Assembly: GCF_001552735.1 (NCBI RefSeq)
Contig: NZ_BCRT01000004.1
Span: 186,001-250,000 of the forward strand
Direction: 5' to 3'
Origin: Sanguibacter suarezii NBRC 16159
GTDB lineage: Bacteria > Actinomycetota > Actinomycetes > Actinomycetales > Cellulomonadaceae
Length of the DNA: 64,000 nt
Made by a program: the position numbers and the translations under genes. The notes under the pieces are model-generated. The model was not told the origin of the DNA, ran no database searches, and worked only from the letters and a program-made list of their open reading frames with translations. Positions within the stretch are counted from its first letter, which is position 1; every line of letters starts with the position of its first letter. Below, one piece after another: positions 1 to 8,079 of the stretch.

Positions 1-1
1 G

Positions 2-109
2 CTGCTCAACTCCGACCCCTACGGGGCGGGCTGGCTCATCAAGGTCGACGTCTCGGAGGTCGGTCCCGTCCTGACGGCAGCCGAGTATGAGGCTAAGGTC
101 GGTTTCTAA
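2..109 (+). CDS. gcvH: Glycine cleavage system H protein, C-terminal fragment
   Basis: Only the last 35 codons are in the window; the gene begins upstream of base 1. The translation contains SDPYGAGWLIKV followed by a short acidic tail, which is the conserved C-terminal block of the lipoyl-carrying H protein of the glycine cleavage complex. In the family this protein shuttles the aminomethyl group between the P, T and L proteins. The stop TAA is at 107-109 and is followed at once by a strong hairpin. The lipoylated lysine lies outside the window, so activity cannot be judged. Confidence 0.85.
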   Translation: MLNSDPYGAGWLIKVDVSEVGPVLTAAEYEAKVGF

Positions 110-120
110 CGGTCTCATAA

Positions 121-182
121 CGAATCGGGTGGGCGCCTTACGGGGCGTCCGGTTTCGGCCGATGCGCCGCCCACCCGATTCG
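121..182 (+). terminator. Terminator hairpin after gcvH
   Basis: A perfect 15-bp inverted repeat, CGAATCGGGTGGGCG at 121-135 and its complement at 168-182, closes a 32-base loop and begins 11 bases after the gcvH stop. It is followed by GCCTTTAT, a short T-run. This looks like an intrinsic terminator. Confidence 0.8.
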
Positions 183-490
183 GCCTTTATCTGACGATCT
201 GTCCGGTGTGCCGGGAGTGCGGATCTGCCAGGAGGTGGTTGGATTGGAGGAGTATTCAGGGGATTGTGGAGAGATTCGGGACGGCCGACGGCCTCGCAGG
301 TCACGAAAAACGCCGATGACCTGCGGATACACCAACGGAGCGACGTGTCATCACCCGCAGCGGGGGAAATCTCCCAAACTCAGGGTGAAATCCGCGTCAT
401 AGACCCCCGGTCAGGGCGTCTCTCCTTAGGACAGATGGAACCGGGCACTGATCCAGACTCGCTGGGCCGCCGGGAAGGGCTGGAGGAAGA
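183..490. other. Gene-poor stretch before the LuxR-type gene
   Basis: About 300 bases with no credible gene. It holds one clear palindrome, CGCAGGTCA at 295-303 and TGACCTGCG at 317-325 separated by 13 bases, which could be an operator or a hairpin. The short reading frames here have no strong start or family signature. A ribosome site (GGAGGAAG) for the next gene sits at its right edge. Confidence 0.4.
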
Positions 491-736
491 ATGACCACGA
501 TGGAGCTGCAAGGAACGGCCAAGGCGTCAAACGGCTCACTCACGCGACGCGAGCGCGTAGTGCTGTCGAACCTCACTGAAGAGGTGACGCTCGAGCAGAT
601 AGCCTCGAAGCTGTTCGTGACGCGCAACACCGTCAAGTCCCAGGTGCGCAGCGTCTACCGCAAGCTGGGTGTCTCCACCCGCTCCGAGGCTGTGGAGTGG
701 GCCCGCGCAGCAGGTCTGTACACCAGCGAAGGGTGA
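491..736 (+). CDS. Orphan LuxR-type HTH regulator, 81 aa
   Basis: A stand-alone C-terminal LuxR/GerE DNA-binding domain. Residues about 17-78 carry LTRRERVVLSNL, then the helix-turn-helix EQIASKLFVTRNTVKSQV and RKLGVSTRSEAVEWA, the standard four-helix pattern. There is no receiver, PAS or autoinducer domain, so it is a minimal DNA binder of unknown input. The ATG is preceded by GGAGGAAG at good spacing. It is followed within about 50 bases by a Nudix gene on the same strand, which may be co-transcribed. Target genes cannot be read from sequence; the palindrome at 295-325 upstream is a candidate autoregulatory site by position only. Confidence 0.85.
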   Translation: MTTMELQGTAKASNGSLTRRERVVLSNLTEEVTLEQIASKLFVTRNTVKSQVRSVYRKLGVSTRSEAVEWARAAGLYTSEG

Positions 737-788
737 CCCACGCGAGGACGTCACACGCATGACACACATGCCTGGAACAATCTCAGGT

Positions 789-1211
789 ATGTCAAGCACA
801 CCCGTCCTGGTCGTGGCAGCCGTGCTCGTCGACGACCTCACCCGTCCGACGATGCTCATGGCTGCGCGCAGGTCGCGCCCCGAGCACCTTGCCGGCCGCT
901 GGGAGTTCCCCGGCGGCAAGGTCGATCCCGGGGAGACGCCGGTCGAGGGCCTGCACCGCGAGCTCCACGAGGAGCTGGGCGTGCAGGTCGAGCTGGGCAC
1001 CGAGCTCGTCGGGCCTGACGACGGCGGCTGGACCATCACCGACCGCCACCTCATGCGCCTGTGGTTCGCCCGTGTGGTCGACGGCGAGCCCCAACCCCTC
1101 ATCGAGCACGACGAGCTGCGCTGGCTGACGCCGGCCGCCTTCTTCGACGTGCCGTGGCTCGACGGCGACGTCCGGATCGTCGAGGCGCTCGCGCCGTATT
1201 TCCAGGAGTGA
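789..1211 (+). CDS. Nudix hydrolase, MutT-like (8-oxo-dGTP diphosphatase type)
   Basis: A compact 140-residue Nudix protein. The Nudix box is complete: GGKVDPGETPVEGLHREL followed by HEELG, with the metal-binding REL-EE glutamates. The N-terminal PVLVVAAVL strand and the late EHDELRWLTP segment match the MutT/CTP-pyrophosphohydrolase group that cleans oxidised nucleotides from the pool. The exact substrate is inferred from the family. Start is uncertain: ATG 789 begins the domain directly and has a CAATCT -10-like hexamer five bases before it; ATG 759 has GAGGA at 744-748 and would add ten residues. Confidence 0.85.
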   Translation: MSSTPVLVVAAVLVDDLTRPTMLMAARRSRPEHLAGRWEFPGGKVDPGETPVEGLHRELHEELGVQVELGTELVGPDDGGWTITDRHLMRLWFARVVDGEPQPLIEHDELRWLTPAAFFDVPWLDGDVRIVEALAPYFQE

Positions 1212-1298
1212 CCGGCGGCGGATCTCTCCGCCGACCGGCCCATCCCCTCTGAGGCGTCCCGCTGGCCGCCCTTCAGGCCACCAGGTCCACCCCCCGGC

Positions 1299-2747
1299 TC
1301 ACCAGGCGGACGGCTTGTAGTCCTTGAGGAAGCAGCCGAAGACGTCCTCGCCCAGCTCCCCGCGCACGATGGGGTCGTAGACCCGCGCCGCGCCGTCGAC
1401 GAGGTCGAGGGGGGCGTGGAAGCCCTCCTCCGCCAGGCGCACCTTCGTGGTGTGCGGCCGCTCGTCGGTGATCCACCCGGTGTCGACGCTGGTCATGAGG
1501 ATGTTGTCGGTCTCGAACATCTCGCGCGCGCTGGTCCGGGTGAGCATGTTCACCGCTGCCTTGGCCATGTTCGTGTGCGGGTGGCCGGGGCCCTTGTACC
1601 CGCGGGAGAACTGCCCCTCCATCGCCGAGACGTTGACGATGTACGTCCGCTCGGCGGCCGCCGCGCGCATGGACTCCCGCAGCCGGCTGATGAGGATGAA
1701 CGGCGCGGTGGAGTTGCACAGCTGGACCTCGAGCAGCTCCAACGGGTCCACGTCCTCGACGTTCTGGACCCAGGAGTTGGAGGAGACGAGGTCCGGGACC
1801 AGCCCGGCGGCGTCGATCGCGGTCGCGTTGGCCACGCGGTCCAGTGAGGCCGAGCCAGCGGTCAGCGCGAGCTTGGTGAGCAGGTCCGCGCTGGTCACGC
1901 TCGCGTGGGCGATGGCTGTGGCCTCGGTCGGGACGGTGCCCTCCAGCGAGGCCGGGTGGGTGTCGTGGCTGCGCCCGAAGGTCAGCGTCTCGGGCAGGTA
2001 CCCGCCCGGCAGCTCGGAGTCCTCGGCCGCGGCGAGCGGGGCGTAGGCGCCGGGGGAGCGGCGCACGGTCTGGGCCGCGTTGTTGATGAGGATGTCGAGG
2101 GGGCCCTGTGCGGCGACGTCGTCGGCCAGGGCCACGACCTGGGCGGGGTCGCGCAGGTCGATGCCGATGATCCGCAGGCGGTGGATCCACTCGTCGGCGT
2201 CGTCCATGGCCTTGAAGCGGCGGATGGCGTCGTTGGGGAAGCGCGTGGTGATGGTGGTGTGCGCGCCGTCGCGCAGCAGCCGCAGCGCGATGTACATGCC
2301 GATCTTCGCCCGCCCGCCGGTCAGGAGGGCGCGCTTGCCGGTGAGGTCGGTGCGGGCGTCGCGGCGGTCCCGGTTGAGGGCAGCGCACTCGGGGCAGAGC
2401 TGGTGGTAGAAGACGTCCACGTCGTTGTACTGCTGCTTGCACACGTAGCAGGCCTGGGACTTGATGAGCTTTCCGGCCGAGTGGCCGGTCGCTGCGGGCA
2501 GCAGCTCCAGGCCCTGCGTCTCGTCGTCGATCCGGGTGGGGGCCCCGGTCGCGGTCGCGGCGATGACGGCGTTGTCCGCGGAGCGGATCGCGTCCTTCGC
2601 GGCGTCGCGTCGCTGCTTCTTGACGGTCTTGTAGAGCTTGGCCGTGGCGCGCTGCAGCGCGATCTTGTCCGGGTGCTCGGGGTCGAGGAGGTTCGCGGCC
2701 TCGAGCACGCGGACGGCAGCAGCGAGCTCGGCAGGATCGATAGGCAT
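1299..2747 (-). CDS. SDR-family protein with N-terminal zinc finger, catalytic Tyr missing
   Basis: A 482-residue protein in two parts. Residues 1-145 are charged and helical and include a Cys4 knuckle (CYVCKQQYN, then QLCPEC), probably zinc-binding. From about 150 on it is a Rossmann SDR: TGGRAKIG dinucleotide loop, NNAA motif, and a serine in VNVSA. The usual YxxxK is changed: the segment aligned to it reads TNMAKAAVNMLTR, so lysine is present but the tyrosine position is threonine. It may bind nucleotide without normal reductase chemistry. A long insert lies in the middle (residues 255-320). A GATAAT hexamer (complement of 2755-2760) is 7 bases before ATG 2747, suggesting a leaderless mRNA. 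Substrate unknown. Confidence 0.85.
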   Translation of the reverse strand: MPIDPAELAAAVRVLEAANLLDPEHPDKIALQRATAKLYKTVKKQRRDAAKDAIRSADNAVIAATATGAPTRIDDETQGLELLPAATGHSAGKLIKSQACYVCKQQYNDVDVFYHQLCPECAALNRDRRDARTDLTGKRALLTGGRAKIGMYIALRLLRDGAHTTITTRFPNDAIRRFKAMDDADEWIHRLRIIGIDLRDPAQVVALADDVAAQGPLDILINNAAQTVRRSPGAYAPLAAAEDSELPGGYLPETLTFGRSHDTHPASLEGTVPTEATAIAHASVTSADLLTKLALTAGSASLDRVANATAIDAAGLVPDLVSSNSWVQNVEDVDPLELLEVQLCNSTAPFILISRLRESMRAAAAERTYIVNVSAMEGQFSRGYKGPGHPHTNMAKAAVNMLTRTSAREMFETDNILMTSVDTGWITDERPHTTKVRLAEEGFHAPLDLVDGAARVYDPIVRGELGEDVFGCFLKDYKPSAW

Positions 2748-2829
2748 GACACCGATTATCCCCCGTTTCCCGCTCCCTCAGACCCACCCGTCCCCACCAG
2801 CCACAACCCCCTCCCCACCCCCACCCACC

Positions 2830-2893
2830 CGCTGAGTGCTGGGTTGTGCACGCTCGACACCGGCGTGTCGCGTGCACAACCCAGCACTCAGCG
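2830..2893. repeat. Intergenic palindromic repeat, copy 1
   Basis: Two perfectly complementary 24-base arms, 2830-2853 and 2870-2893, with the core GCTGAGTGCTGGGTTGTG. It lies 30 bases after the stop of the leftward sugar isomerase gene and upstream of the SDR gene. A near-identical element lies at 8080-8146. The position suggests terminator use of a dispersed repeat. Confidence 0.8.
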
Positions 2894-2923
2894 AGGGGCT
2901 TGGGTGGGGAGGGGTGGGTGGGG

Positions 2924-3817
2924 TCAGGCGGTGGGGTCCCAGGCGTCGTCGGGGCGGTGGTGGGCGGGGGTGGGGACGAACTGCGCCTCGGTGCCGGGGG
3001 TCAGGTAGGTGCGGGCGAAGGCCAGGGACTGGGCGACGTCGTCATACCGCTCGGCGGCGGTGCGGGCCTTTCGGGTGCCGATCTCGACGACCACGTCCCC
3101 CTGCCAGCCGGTGCTGCTCAGGTGCTGGAGCAGCTTCGCCGCCGGCTGGGTGCCGCGGCCGGGGACGAGGTGCTCATCCATGCCGGAGTCGGTGCCGTCG
3201 GTGAGGTGCACGTGACGCAGCCGGCTGCCGAAGGCCTTGGCCATCTGCAGCGAGTCCTGGCGTGCGGTCGCGGCGTGGGACAGGTCGAGGGTGACGGAGT
3301 CGTAGTCGTGCTCGGTGGGGTCCCAGCCGGGCAGGTAGGCGCCGTAGTCGTGCTTGCGGGGACGCCACGGGTACATGTTCTCCACGGCGATGGTCAGTCC
3401 GGACTCCGCGGTCAGCGCGTGCACCTGGTCCACGAACTGGCGGGCGTACTTGCGCTGCCAGGCGAACGGCGGGTGCACCACGACGGTGTCTGCCCCCAGC
3501 GACTGGGCCATGTCGACAGCCTTGGCGAGCTTGGGCCCGGGCTTGGCGCCCCAGACGTTCTGGCTCACCAGGAGGGTCGGGGCGTGGATGGAGCGGATCG
3601 GGACGCCGGACTGCTGGGCCAGATGGACCAGAGCGTTGTCGTCCTGAGTGGTCGGGTCCGACCACACCATCACCTCCAACCCGTCATAACCGAGCTCGGC
3701 AGCGAGCTCGAAGGCGTAGGCAACCTTGCGCGGATACACAGATGCGCTGGACAGGGTCACCTTGATGGCGGCGTCGCTGGAGGTGGGCCGCGGGGCGTCC
3801 GGGGCGATGTCAGGCAT
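2924..3817 (-). CDS. Sugar phosphate isomerase/epimerase, TIM-barrel (AP endonuclease 2 fold)
   Basis: A 297-residue xylose-isomerase-like TIM barrel. Visible markers are GYDGLEVMVW near residue 45, VVVHPPF near residue 120, IAVENMY near 150 and HVHLTDG near 220, which supply the metal-binding Glu/His/Asp set of this superfamily. Members act on sugars, inositols or hydroxypyruvate; the substrate here is not evident. ATG 3817 is chosen because a TAGTGT hexamer (complement of 3825-3830) lies 7 bases before it, and because a longer frame would run into the divergent acetyltransferase. It diverges from that gene, sharing a 90-base promoter region. Confidence 0.85.
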   Translation of the reverse strand: MPDIAPDAPRPTSSDAAIKVTLSSASVYPRKVAYAFELAAELGYDGLEVMVWSDPTTQDDNALVHLAQQSGVPIRSIHAPTLLVSQNVWGAKPGPKLAKAVDMAQSLGADTVVVHPPFAWQRKYARQFVDQVHALTAESGLTIAVENMYPWRPRKHDYGAYLPGWDPTEHDYDSVTLDLSHAATARQDSLQMAKAFGSRLRHVHLTDGTDSGMDEHLVPGRGTQPAAKLLQHLSSTGWQGDVVVEIGTRKARTAAERYDDVAQSLAFARTYLTPGTEAQFVPTPAHHRPDDAWDPTA

Positions 3818-3907
3818 ACCGTCCACACTAGTGCCGCAAGGACATCGGGGAGACGACGACGCCCGGCTGCGCGGGTGGAGGCACCAGGGGTCGGGTAGAA
3901 CTGGAGG

Positions 3908-4372
3908 ATGAGCATCGAGTTCGTCTTGCTGAGCCAGCACCCCGAGCACATCGAGGTGTGCGCGGCCTGGTCGTTCGGGCTGTGGGGGAGTCAGAGCGGG
4001 AGCACCCTGGCGCGCGCCGTCACGAAGTTCACTCCCCACGAGGACAGCGACGGTGACGGTCCGGCCACGGTCGTCGCGGTCAAGCACGGGCACGCGATCG
4101 GGATGGCGAGCCTGTGGCCGGCAGACCTCCCCGAGCGACCGGACCTCACGCCGTGGCTCGCTGGGGTCTTCGTCCACGAGGAGCACCGCGGTCACGGCCT
4201 GGCCACCCGGCTGGGCCAGGAGGTGGAGAACCTGGCCCGCGCTCGCGGGGAAGGCATCCTCTACCTGGTCACCGAGCACGCCCAGGTGCTCTACGAGAAG
4301 ACCGGGTGGCGGGTGCTGGACAAGGTCACCACCGTGCTGGGACCGGCCGCGCTGATGACCAAGACCCTGTGA
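3908..4372 (+). CDS. GNAT-family N-acetyltransferase
   Basis: A 154-residue GNAT protein. The acetyl-CoA pyrophosphate loop is clear in HRGHGLATRLGQEVE (residues about 96-110), preceded by the beta-4 strand LAGVFVHEE, and the C-terminal VLYEKTGWRVLD matches motif B. Acceptor substrate unknown. TAGAAC at 3896-3901 precedes ATG 3908 by six bases; GGAGG abuts the ATG too closely to be a normal ribosome site, so leaderless initiation is likely. The 3' end carries an exact 11-bp tandem duplication that repeats the stop-codon context. Confidence 0.85.
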   Translation: MSIEFVLLSQHPEHIEVCAAWSFGLWGSQSGSTLARAVTKFTPHEDSDGDGPATVVAVKHGHAIGMASLWPADLPERPDLTPWLAGVFVHEEHRGHGLATRLGQEVENLARARGEGILYLVTEHAQVLYEKTGWRVLDKVTTVLGPAALMTKTL

Positions 4373-4387
4373 GAGACCTGTGAGAGA
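4366..4387. repeat. 11-bp tandem duplication across a stop codon
   Basis: CCTGTGAGAGA at 4366-4376 is repeated exactly at 4377-4387. The first copy holds the acetyltransferase stop TGA (4370-4372); the second puts another TGA at 4381-4383. Confidence 0.85.
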
Positions 4388-4392
4388 CCGCC

Positions 4393-4418
4393 GGCGCGGC
4401 ACCCGGGGGTGCCACGCC
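4393..4418. terminator. Hairpin between convergent GNAT and metE genes
   Basis: GGCG-C-GGCACC pairs with GGTGCC-A-CGCC around a CGGG loop, giving ten pairs with one mismatch. Its position between two convergent genes suggests a bidirectional terminator. Confidence 0.6.
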
Positions 4419-4452
4419 GACAGCCTCTCAGCAGGGTGCTCTCAGCAGCGGG

Positions 4453-6828
4453 TCAGCCGAGCTGAGCGCGCACCGCGCGCGCAGCACCGACCAGGTGCTC
4501 GAGCGACGGCGTGGTCTCCGCGTAGCCGCGGGTCTTGAGCCCGCAGTCCGGGTTGACCCACAGCAGCGCGGGGTCCACTGACTTCACCGCGAGCTCGAGC
4601 AGCTCGGTCACCTCCTCCTGGGAGGGCACGCGCGGGGAGTGGATGTCGTAGACGCCCGGGCCCACGCCGCGGGAGAAGCCGGAGCCGCGCAGGTCAGGCA
4701 GGATCTCCATGCGCGAGCGGGCCGCCTCGATCGAGGTGACGTCCGCGTCGAGGGCGTCGATCGCGCCGATGACCTCGCCGAACTCGGAGTAGCACAGGTG
4801 CGTGTGGATCTGGGTGTCCGGGCGCACCCCCGCAGTGGACAGCGTGAAGGAGCTCACCGACCAGTCGAGGTAGGCGCCCTGGTCCGCCTTGCGCAGCGGC
4901 AGCAGCTCGCGCAGGGCGGGCTCGTCCACCTGGATGATGGCGATGCCGGCGGCCTCGAGGTCGCCGATCTCGTCGCGCAGCGCCAGACCGATCTGGTTCG
5001 CGGTCTCCCCCAGCGGGATGTCGTCGCGGACGAAGGACCAGGCCATGATCGTCACCGGGCCGGTGAGCATGCCCTTGACCGGCTTGGTCGACAGCGACTG
5101 GGTGTACTGCGTCCAGCGCACGGTCATCGGTGCCGGGCGGGAGACGTCGCCCCACAGGATCGACGGTCGCGTGCACCGCGAACCGTAGGACTGCACCCAC
5201 CCGTTCTGCGTCACCGCGAAGCCGTCGAGCAGCTCGGCGAAGTACTGCACCATGTCGTTGCGCTCGGCCTCGCCGTGCACGAGCACGTCGATCCCGATCT
5301 CTTCCTGGAGCTCGACGACGCGCTTGATCTCCGCGCGCATCTCCTCCTCGTAGGCCTCCAGGGACAGCTCGCCCTTGGCGTGCGCGGCACGGGCCTTGCG
5401 GATGTCGAGGGTCTGGGGGAAGGACCCGATGGTCGTGGTCGGCAGCAGCGGCAGGTTGAGCCGCTCCGCCTGCGCCGCGCGACGCTCGTCGGCCGGGCCG
5501 CGGTGGAAGTCCGCACCGGACAGCGCGGCCGTGCGCTCACGCACCGCCTGCACGACGACGCCGGTCGCGCTGGCACGGGAGGCGACCGCCGCGCTCGCGG
5601 CGAGCAGCTGGGCGTGGATGGCCTCGCGGCCCTCGGTGAGGCCTTCGGCCAAGGTGACGACCTCGGCGACCTTCTCGTCGGCGAAGGCCAGCCAGCTCGT
5701 CAGGGTCTCGTCGAGGTCCGGCTCGTCGGCCGTGGTGTGCGGGACGTGCTGGAGCGAGGTGGACGTGCCCACCGTAATCGCGCCGGCCCCGAGCACCTCG
5801 AGGCGCTCGACGATCTCGAGCTTGGCGGACAGGTCCGCGCGCCAGATGTTGTGGCCGTCGATGACACCGGCGACGAGGGTCTTGGTCTCCAGCCCGGCGA
5901 CCGGGCTGGTCGGCCCGGAACCCTTGACCAGGTCGATGGCCAGCGCCTCGACGTCGGTCGCGGCCACGACGGCGAGGGCCTCCTGCAGGTCGCCGAAGGG
6001 CGCTCCGAGGACGATGGCCGGGCGCTCGGGGCGGGCCAGGTCGGTCGCGAGCGTGCGGTAGGCGGTGGTCACCGCGGTGAGCACGTCGCCGAGCGGCACG
6101 TCGATGTTGTCGGTGACCAGCGCGGGCTCGTCGAGCTGGACCCACGGGGCGCCGGCGGCGGCCAGGGCGGTGAGCACCTGGACGTAGACGGGCAGCAGAT
6201 CAGCGAGGCGGTCGAGCGGCTGGAAGCCGGCGGGTGCGTCGTCGGCAGCCTTGCTCAGCAGCAGGAAGGTCACCGGGCCGACGAGCACGGGGCGGGTGGT
6301 GACGCCGTCAGCCAGGCCCTCGGCGAACTCCCGCACGATCCGGTCGCTGGCGAAGCGGAACTCGGTGTCCGGGCCGATCTCGGGGACGAGGTAGTGGTAG
6401 TTGGTGTCGAACCACTTGGTCATCTCGAGCGGGGCGTCGTCACCGGCGCCGCGGGCGACGGTGAAGTACCCGGCCAGGTCCAGGCCGCCGTCGGCGTCGG
6501 TGAGCCCGGCGAAGCGGGTCGGGACGGCGCCGACGGTCGCTGCGGCGTCGAGCACCTGGTCGTAGAAGGAGAAGGAGCCGGGGATGGCGGCGTCGTCCGC
6601 GGACAGGCCGAGGCTGACGAGGTGGTCGCGGGTGCGCTTGCGCAGGGTCGCGGCGGCGGCCTCGAGCTCGGCGGCGTCGATGCGTCCGGCCCAGAAGGAC
6701 TCGACCGCCTTCTTCAGCTCGCGGCGCGGGCCGATACGGGGGTAGCCGAGGATCGATCCGGCCGGAAATGCCGGGAACGTTCCCGGGGTGGAGGCAGAGC
6801 TGCGCTCGTGAGGTGTCGTCATGGTCAT
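4453..6828 (-). CDS. metE: Cobalamin-independent methionine synthase
   Basis: 5-Methyltetrahydropteroyltriglutamate-homocysteine S-methyltransferase, 791 residues, full length. It shows the duplicated-barrel layout: an N-terminal half starting GYPRIGPRRELKKAVE and a catalytic C-terminal half with TTTIGSFPQT, LVHGEAERNDMVQYF, MLTGPVTI, the zinc ligand region THLCYSEF and the last ligand in VNPDCGLKTRG. It makes methionine from homocysteine in the cytoplasm without B12. Its ATG is three bases past the metF stop, so the two genes are co-transcribed and likely coupled, under the SAM-I riboswitch upstream of metF. Two 10-bp repeats (CTCTCAGCAG at 4425 and 4439) follow its stop. Confidence 0.97.
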   Translation of the reverse strand: MTMTTPHERSSASTPGTFPAFPAGSILGYPRIGPRRELKKAVESFWAGRIDAAELEAAAATLRKRTRDHLVSLGLSADDAAIPGSFSFYDQVLDAAATVGAVPTRFAGLTDADGGLDLAGYFTVARGAGDDAPLEMTKWFDTNYHYLVPEIGPDTEFRFASDRIVREFAEGLADGVTTRPVLVGPVTFLLLSKAADDAPAGFQPLDRLADLLPVYVQVLTALAAAGAPWVQLDEPALVTDNIDVPLGDVLTAVTTAYRTLATDLARPERPAIVLGAPFGDLQEALAVVAATDVEALAIDLVKGSGPTSPVAGLETKTLVAGVIDGHNIWRADLSAKLEIVERLEVLGAGAITVGTSTSLQHVPHTTADEPDLDETLTSWLAFADEKVAEVVTLAEGLTEGREAIHAQLLAASAAVASRASATGVVVQAVRERTAALSGADFHRGPADERRAAQAERLNLPLLPTTTIGSFPQTLDIRKARAAHAKGELSLEAYEEEMRAEIKRVVELQEEIGIDVLVHGEAERNDMVQYFAELLDGFAVTQNGWVQSYGSRCTRPSILWGDVSRPAPMTVRWTQYTQSLSTKPVKGMLTGPVTIMAWSFVRDDIPLGETANQIGLALRDEIGDLEAAGIAIIQVDEPALRELLPLRKADQGAYLDWSVSSFTLSTAGVRPDTQIHTHLCYSEFGEVIGAIDALDADVTSIEAARSRMEILPDLRGSGFSRGVGPGVYDIHSPRVPSQEEVTELLELAVKSVDPALLWVNPDCGLKTRGYAETTPSLEHLVGAARAVRAQLG

Positions 6829-6831
6829 CCC

Positions 6832-7902
6832 TTAGGTCAGTGCGATGGTTGGTTGGGATGCGCCGACCCACGGCCCGCTGGCCAGGTCAGAACCAGTGCC
6901 CGAGGAGTCCGGGTGAGCTGGTCCGCCGCCGAGGTGTACGCCCTCGAGCAGGTCAAGTGCGGCTTCGTGCTTGTTGAAGGTGTAGATGTGCAGGCCCGGG
7001 GCTCCGGCTGCGAGGACGGCGTTCGCGAGCTCGACCGAGGCGCGAATGCCATGTGCGTGGCGTGCGGCCGGGTCGTCGAGAGCATCCAGCTCACGGACCA
7101 GGGCCGACGGCGCGGGGACGCCGGTGAGCGAGGCGACCCGGGCGAGCCGGGAGGGGTCGGTCATGGGCAGGATCCCCGCGAGGATCGGGATCGTCACGCC
7201 GGCCGCGCGGGCCTCGGTGACGAAGTCGATGTATGTGCTGGCCTCGTAGAACAGCTGCGTGATGGCGAAGTTCGCCCCCGCCTGCTGCTTCTCCAGGAGC
7301 CGTTGCACCTCTTGGGTGCGGGTGGTGCCGGCGGCGAGGTTGCCGTCGGGGAACGTGGCCACCGCGATGGTCAGCGGGCGTGCGGCTGAGCGCAGGGCGG
7401 TGGAGGGGTTGGCGGCGCAGCGGGTGGCCTCGACCTCGCGGAGCAGGGCGACGAGCTCGTCGGAGGAGTGCACGCCGTCGGGGTGCGGGCGCCAGTCCGG
7501 CTGGTCGCGCGGGGGGTCCCCGCGCAGCGCCAGGAAGCTGCGCACGCCCTCAGCGAGGAACTCGTCGATGACCTCGGCGACGTTGTCCCGAGATGCGCCG
7601 ACGCAGGTGAGGTGGGCGATCGGCAGCACGGGGGCGTGCTCGAGGATCCGGCTGATCACCGTGCGCGCGGTGTCTCGGTCGCCGCCGGCGGCGCCGTAGG
7701 TCACCGAGACGAAGTCCGGGCGGGCCGCGATGAGGCGCTCGACCGTGCCCCAGAACTTCGGGGCGGCGGACGGGTTGCGGGGCGGCATGAGCTCGAAGGA
7801 GATCGTGGGCCGCTGACGCGAGGGCGGCCGGATGTGGGCGCTCTCGTGCACGGACAGGGGAACCGCCGCCGGAGCGGTCGGAGGTACGTCGGAAGCCGTC
7901 AT
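6832..7902 (-). CDS. metF: Methylenetetrahydrofolate reductase
   Basis: A 356-residue FAD-dependent TIM barrel that reduces 5,10-methylene-THF to 5-methyl-THF, the methyl donor for the adjacent metE. Visible motifs: SFELMPPRNPSA near the N-terminus (catalytic Glu), VSVTYGAAGGDRD, FLALRGDPP, QLFYEASTYIDFV and GLHIYTFNKHEA at the C-terminus. ATG 7902 is chosen because the alternative ATG at 7914 lies inside the 3' strand of the riboswitch closing helix. Ribosome site GGAGAG overlaps that same helix. Family members act with NAD(P)H in the cytoplasm. Confidence 0.95.
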   Translation of the reverse strand: MTASDVPPTAPAAVPLSVHESAHIRPPSRQRPTISFELMPPRNPSAAPKFWGTVERLIAARPDFVSVTYGAAGGDRDTARTVISRILEHAPVLPIAHLTCVGASRDNVAEVIDEFLAEGVRSFLALRGDPPRDQPDWRPHPDGVHSSDELVALLREVEATRCAANPSTALRSAARPLTIAVATFPDGNLAAGTTRTQEVQRLLEKQQAGANFAITQLFYEASTYIDFVTEARAAGVTIPILAGILPMTDPSRLARVASLTGVPAPSALVRELDALDDPAARHAHGIRASVELANAVLAAGAPGLHIYTFNKHEAALDLLEGVHLGGGPAHPDSSGTGSDLASGPWVGASQPTIALT

Positions 7903-7910
7903 GGGTCTCT

Positions 7911-8010
7911 CCATCGGACCTGGCGTTAGCACCCGCACCCTCAGGAGGCTTCCATTGTGGGGGGTTGCTGCGGTGTCGACGAGCCAGGACTCTCAACCGC
8001 TCTGGATGGT
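7911..8010 (-). promoter_or_regulatory. SAM-I (S-box) riboswitch upstream of metF-metE
   Basis: Read on the minus strand, the leader runs ACCATCCAGAGCGG, then a GAG-rich internal-loop strand, CCGCAGCAACC, and later GGTGCTAACGCC, in the order and spacing of the SAM-I aptamer (AGAG joint, GGCAACC-like strand, GGTGCTAA core). The closing helix P1 pairs CCATC (near 8005-8009) with GATGG (7911-7915). The GATGG arm runs into GGAGAG, the metF Shine-Dalgarno, so SAM binding should hide the ribosome site. One core deviation: CAGCAACC instead of CGGCAACC. SAM-I identity is from the known consensus; the translational mode is inferred. Confidence 0.88.
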
Positions 8011-8022
8011 GGTCCCACCCTA
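8010..8022 (-). promoter_or_regulatory. metF-metE promoter -10 region
   Basis: TAGGGT (complement of 8017-8022) lies six bases before 8010, the predicted first transcribed base, which is also the first base of the riboswitch P1 helix. No good -35 is seen. Confidence 0.6.
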
Positions 8023-8079
8023 GGAGCCATCCACCTGTCGGTCTAGACCTTCTCACATGCCGAGACCCCACCAACCGGA

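Noticed and set aside
4639-7389. Long plus-strand open frame (916 codons) opposite metF-metE
   Set aside because: It is the antisense shadow of metE and metF, which have full family motifs; the shadow has no recognisable domain and arises from high GC.
7903-7914. Alternative metF start at ATG 7914
   Set aside because: This ATG is part of the riboswitch P1 helix (GATGG) and lacks a ribosome site; ATG 7902 has GGAGAG.
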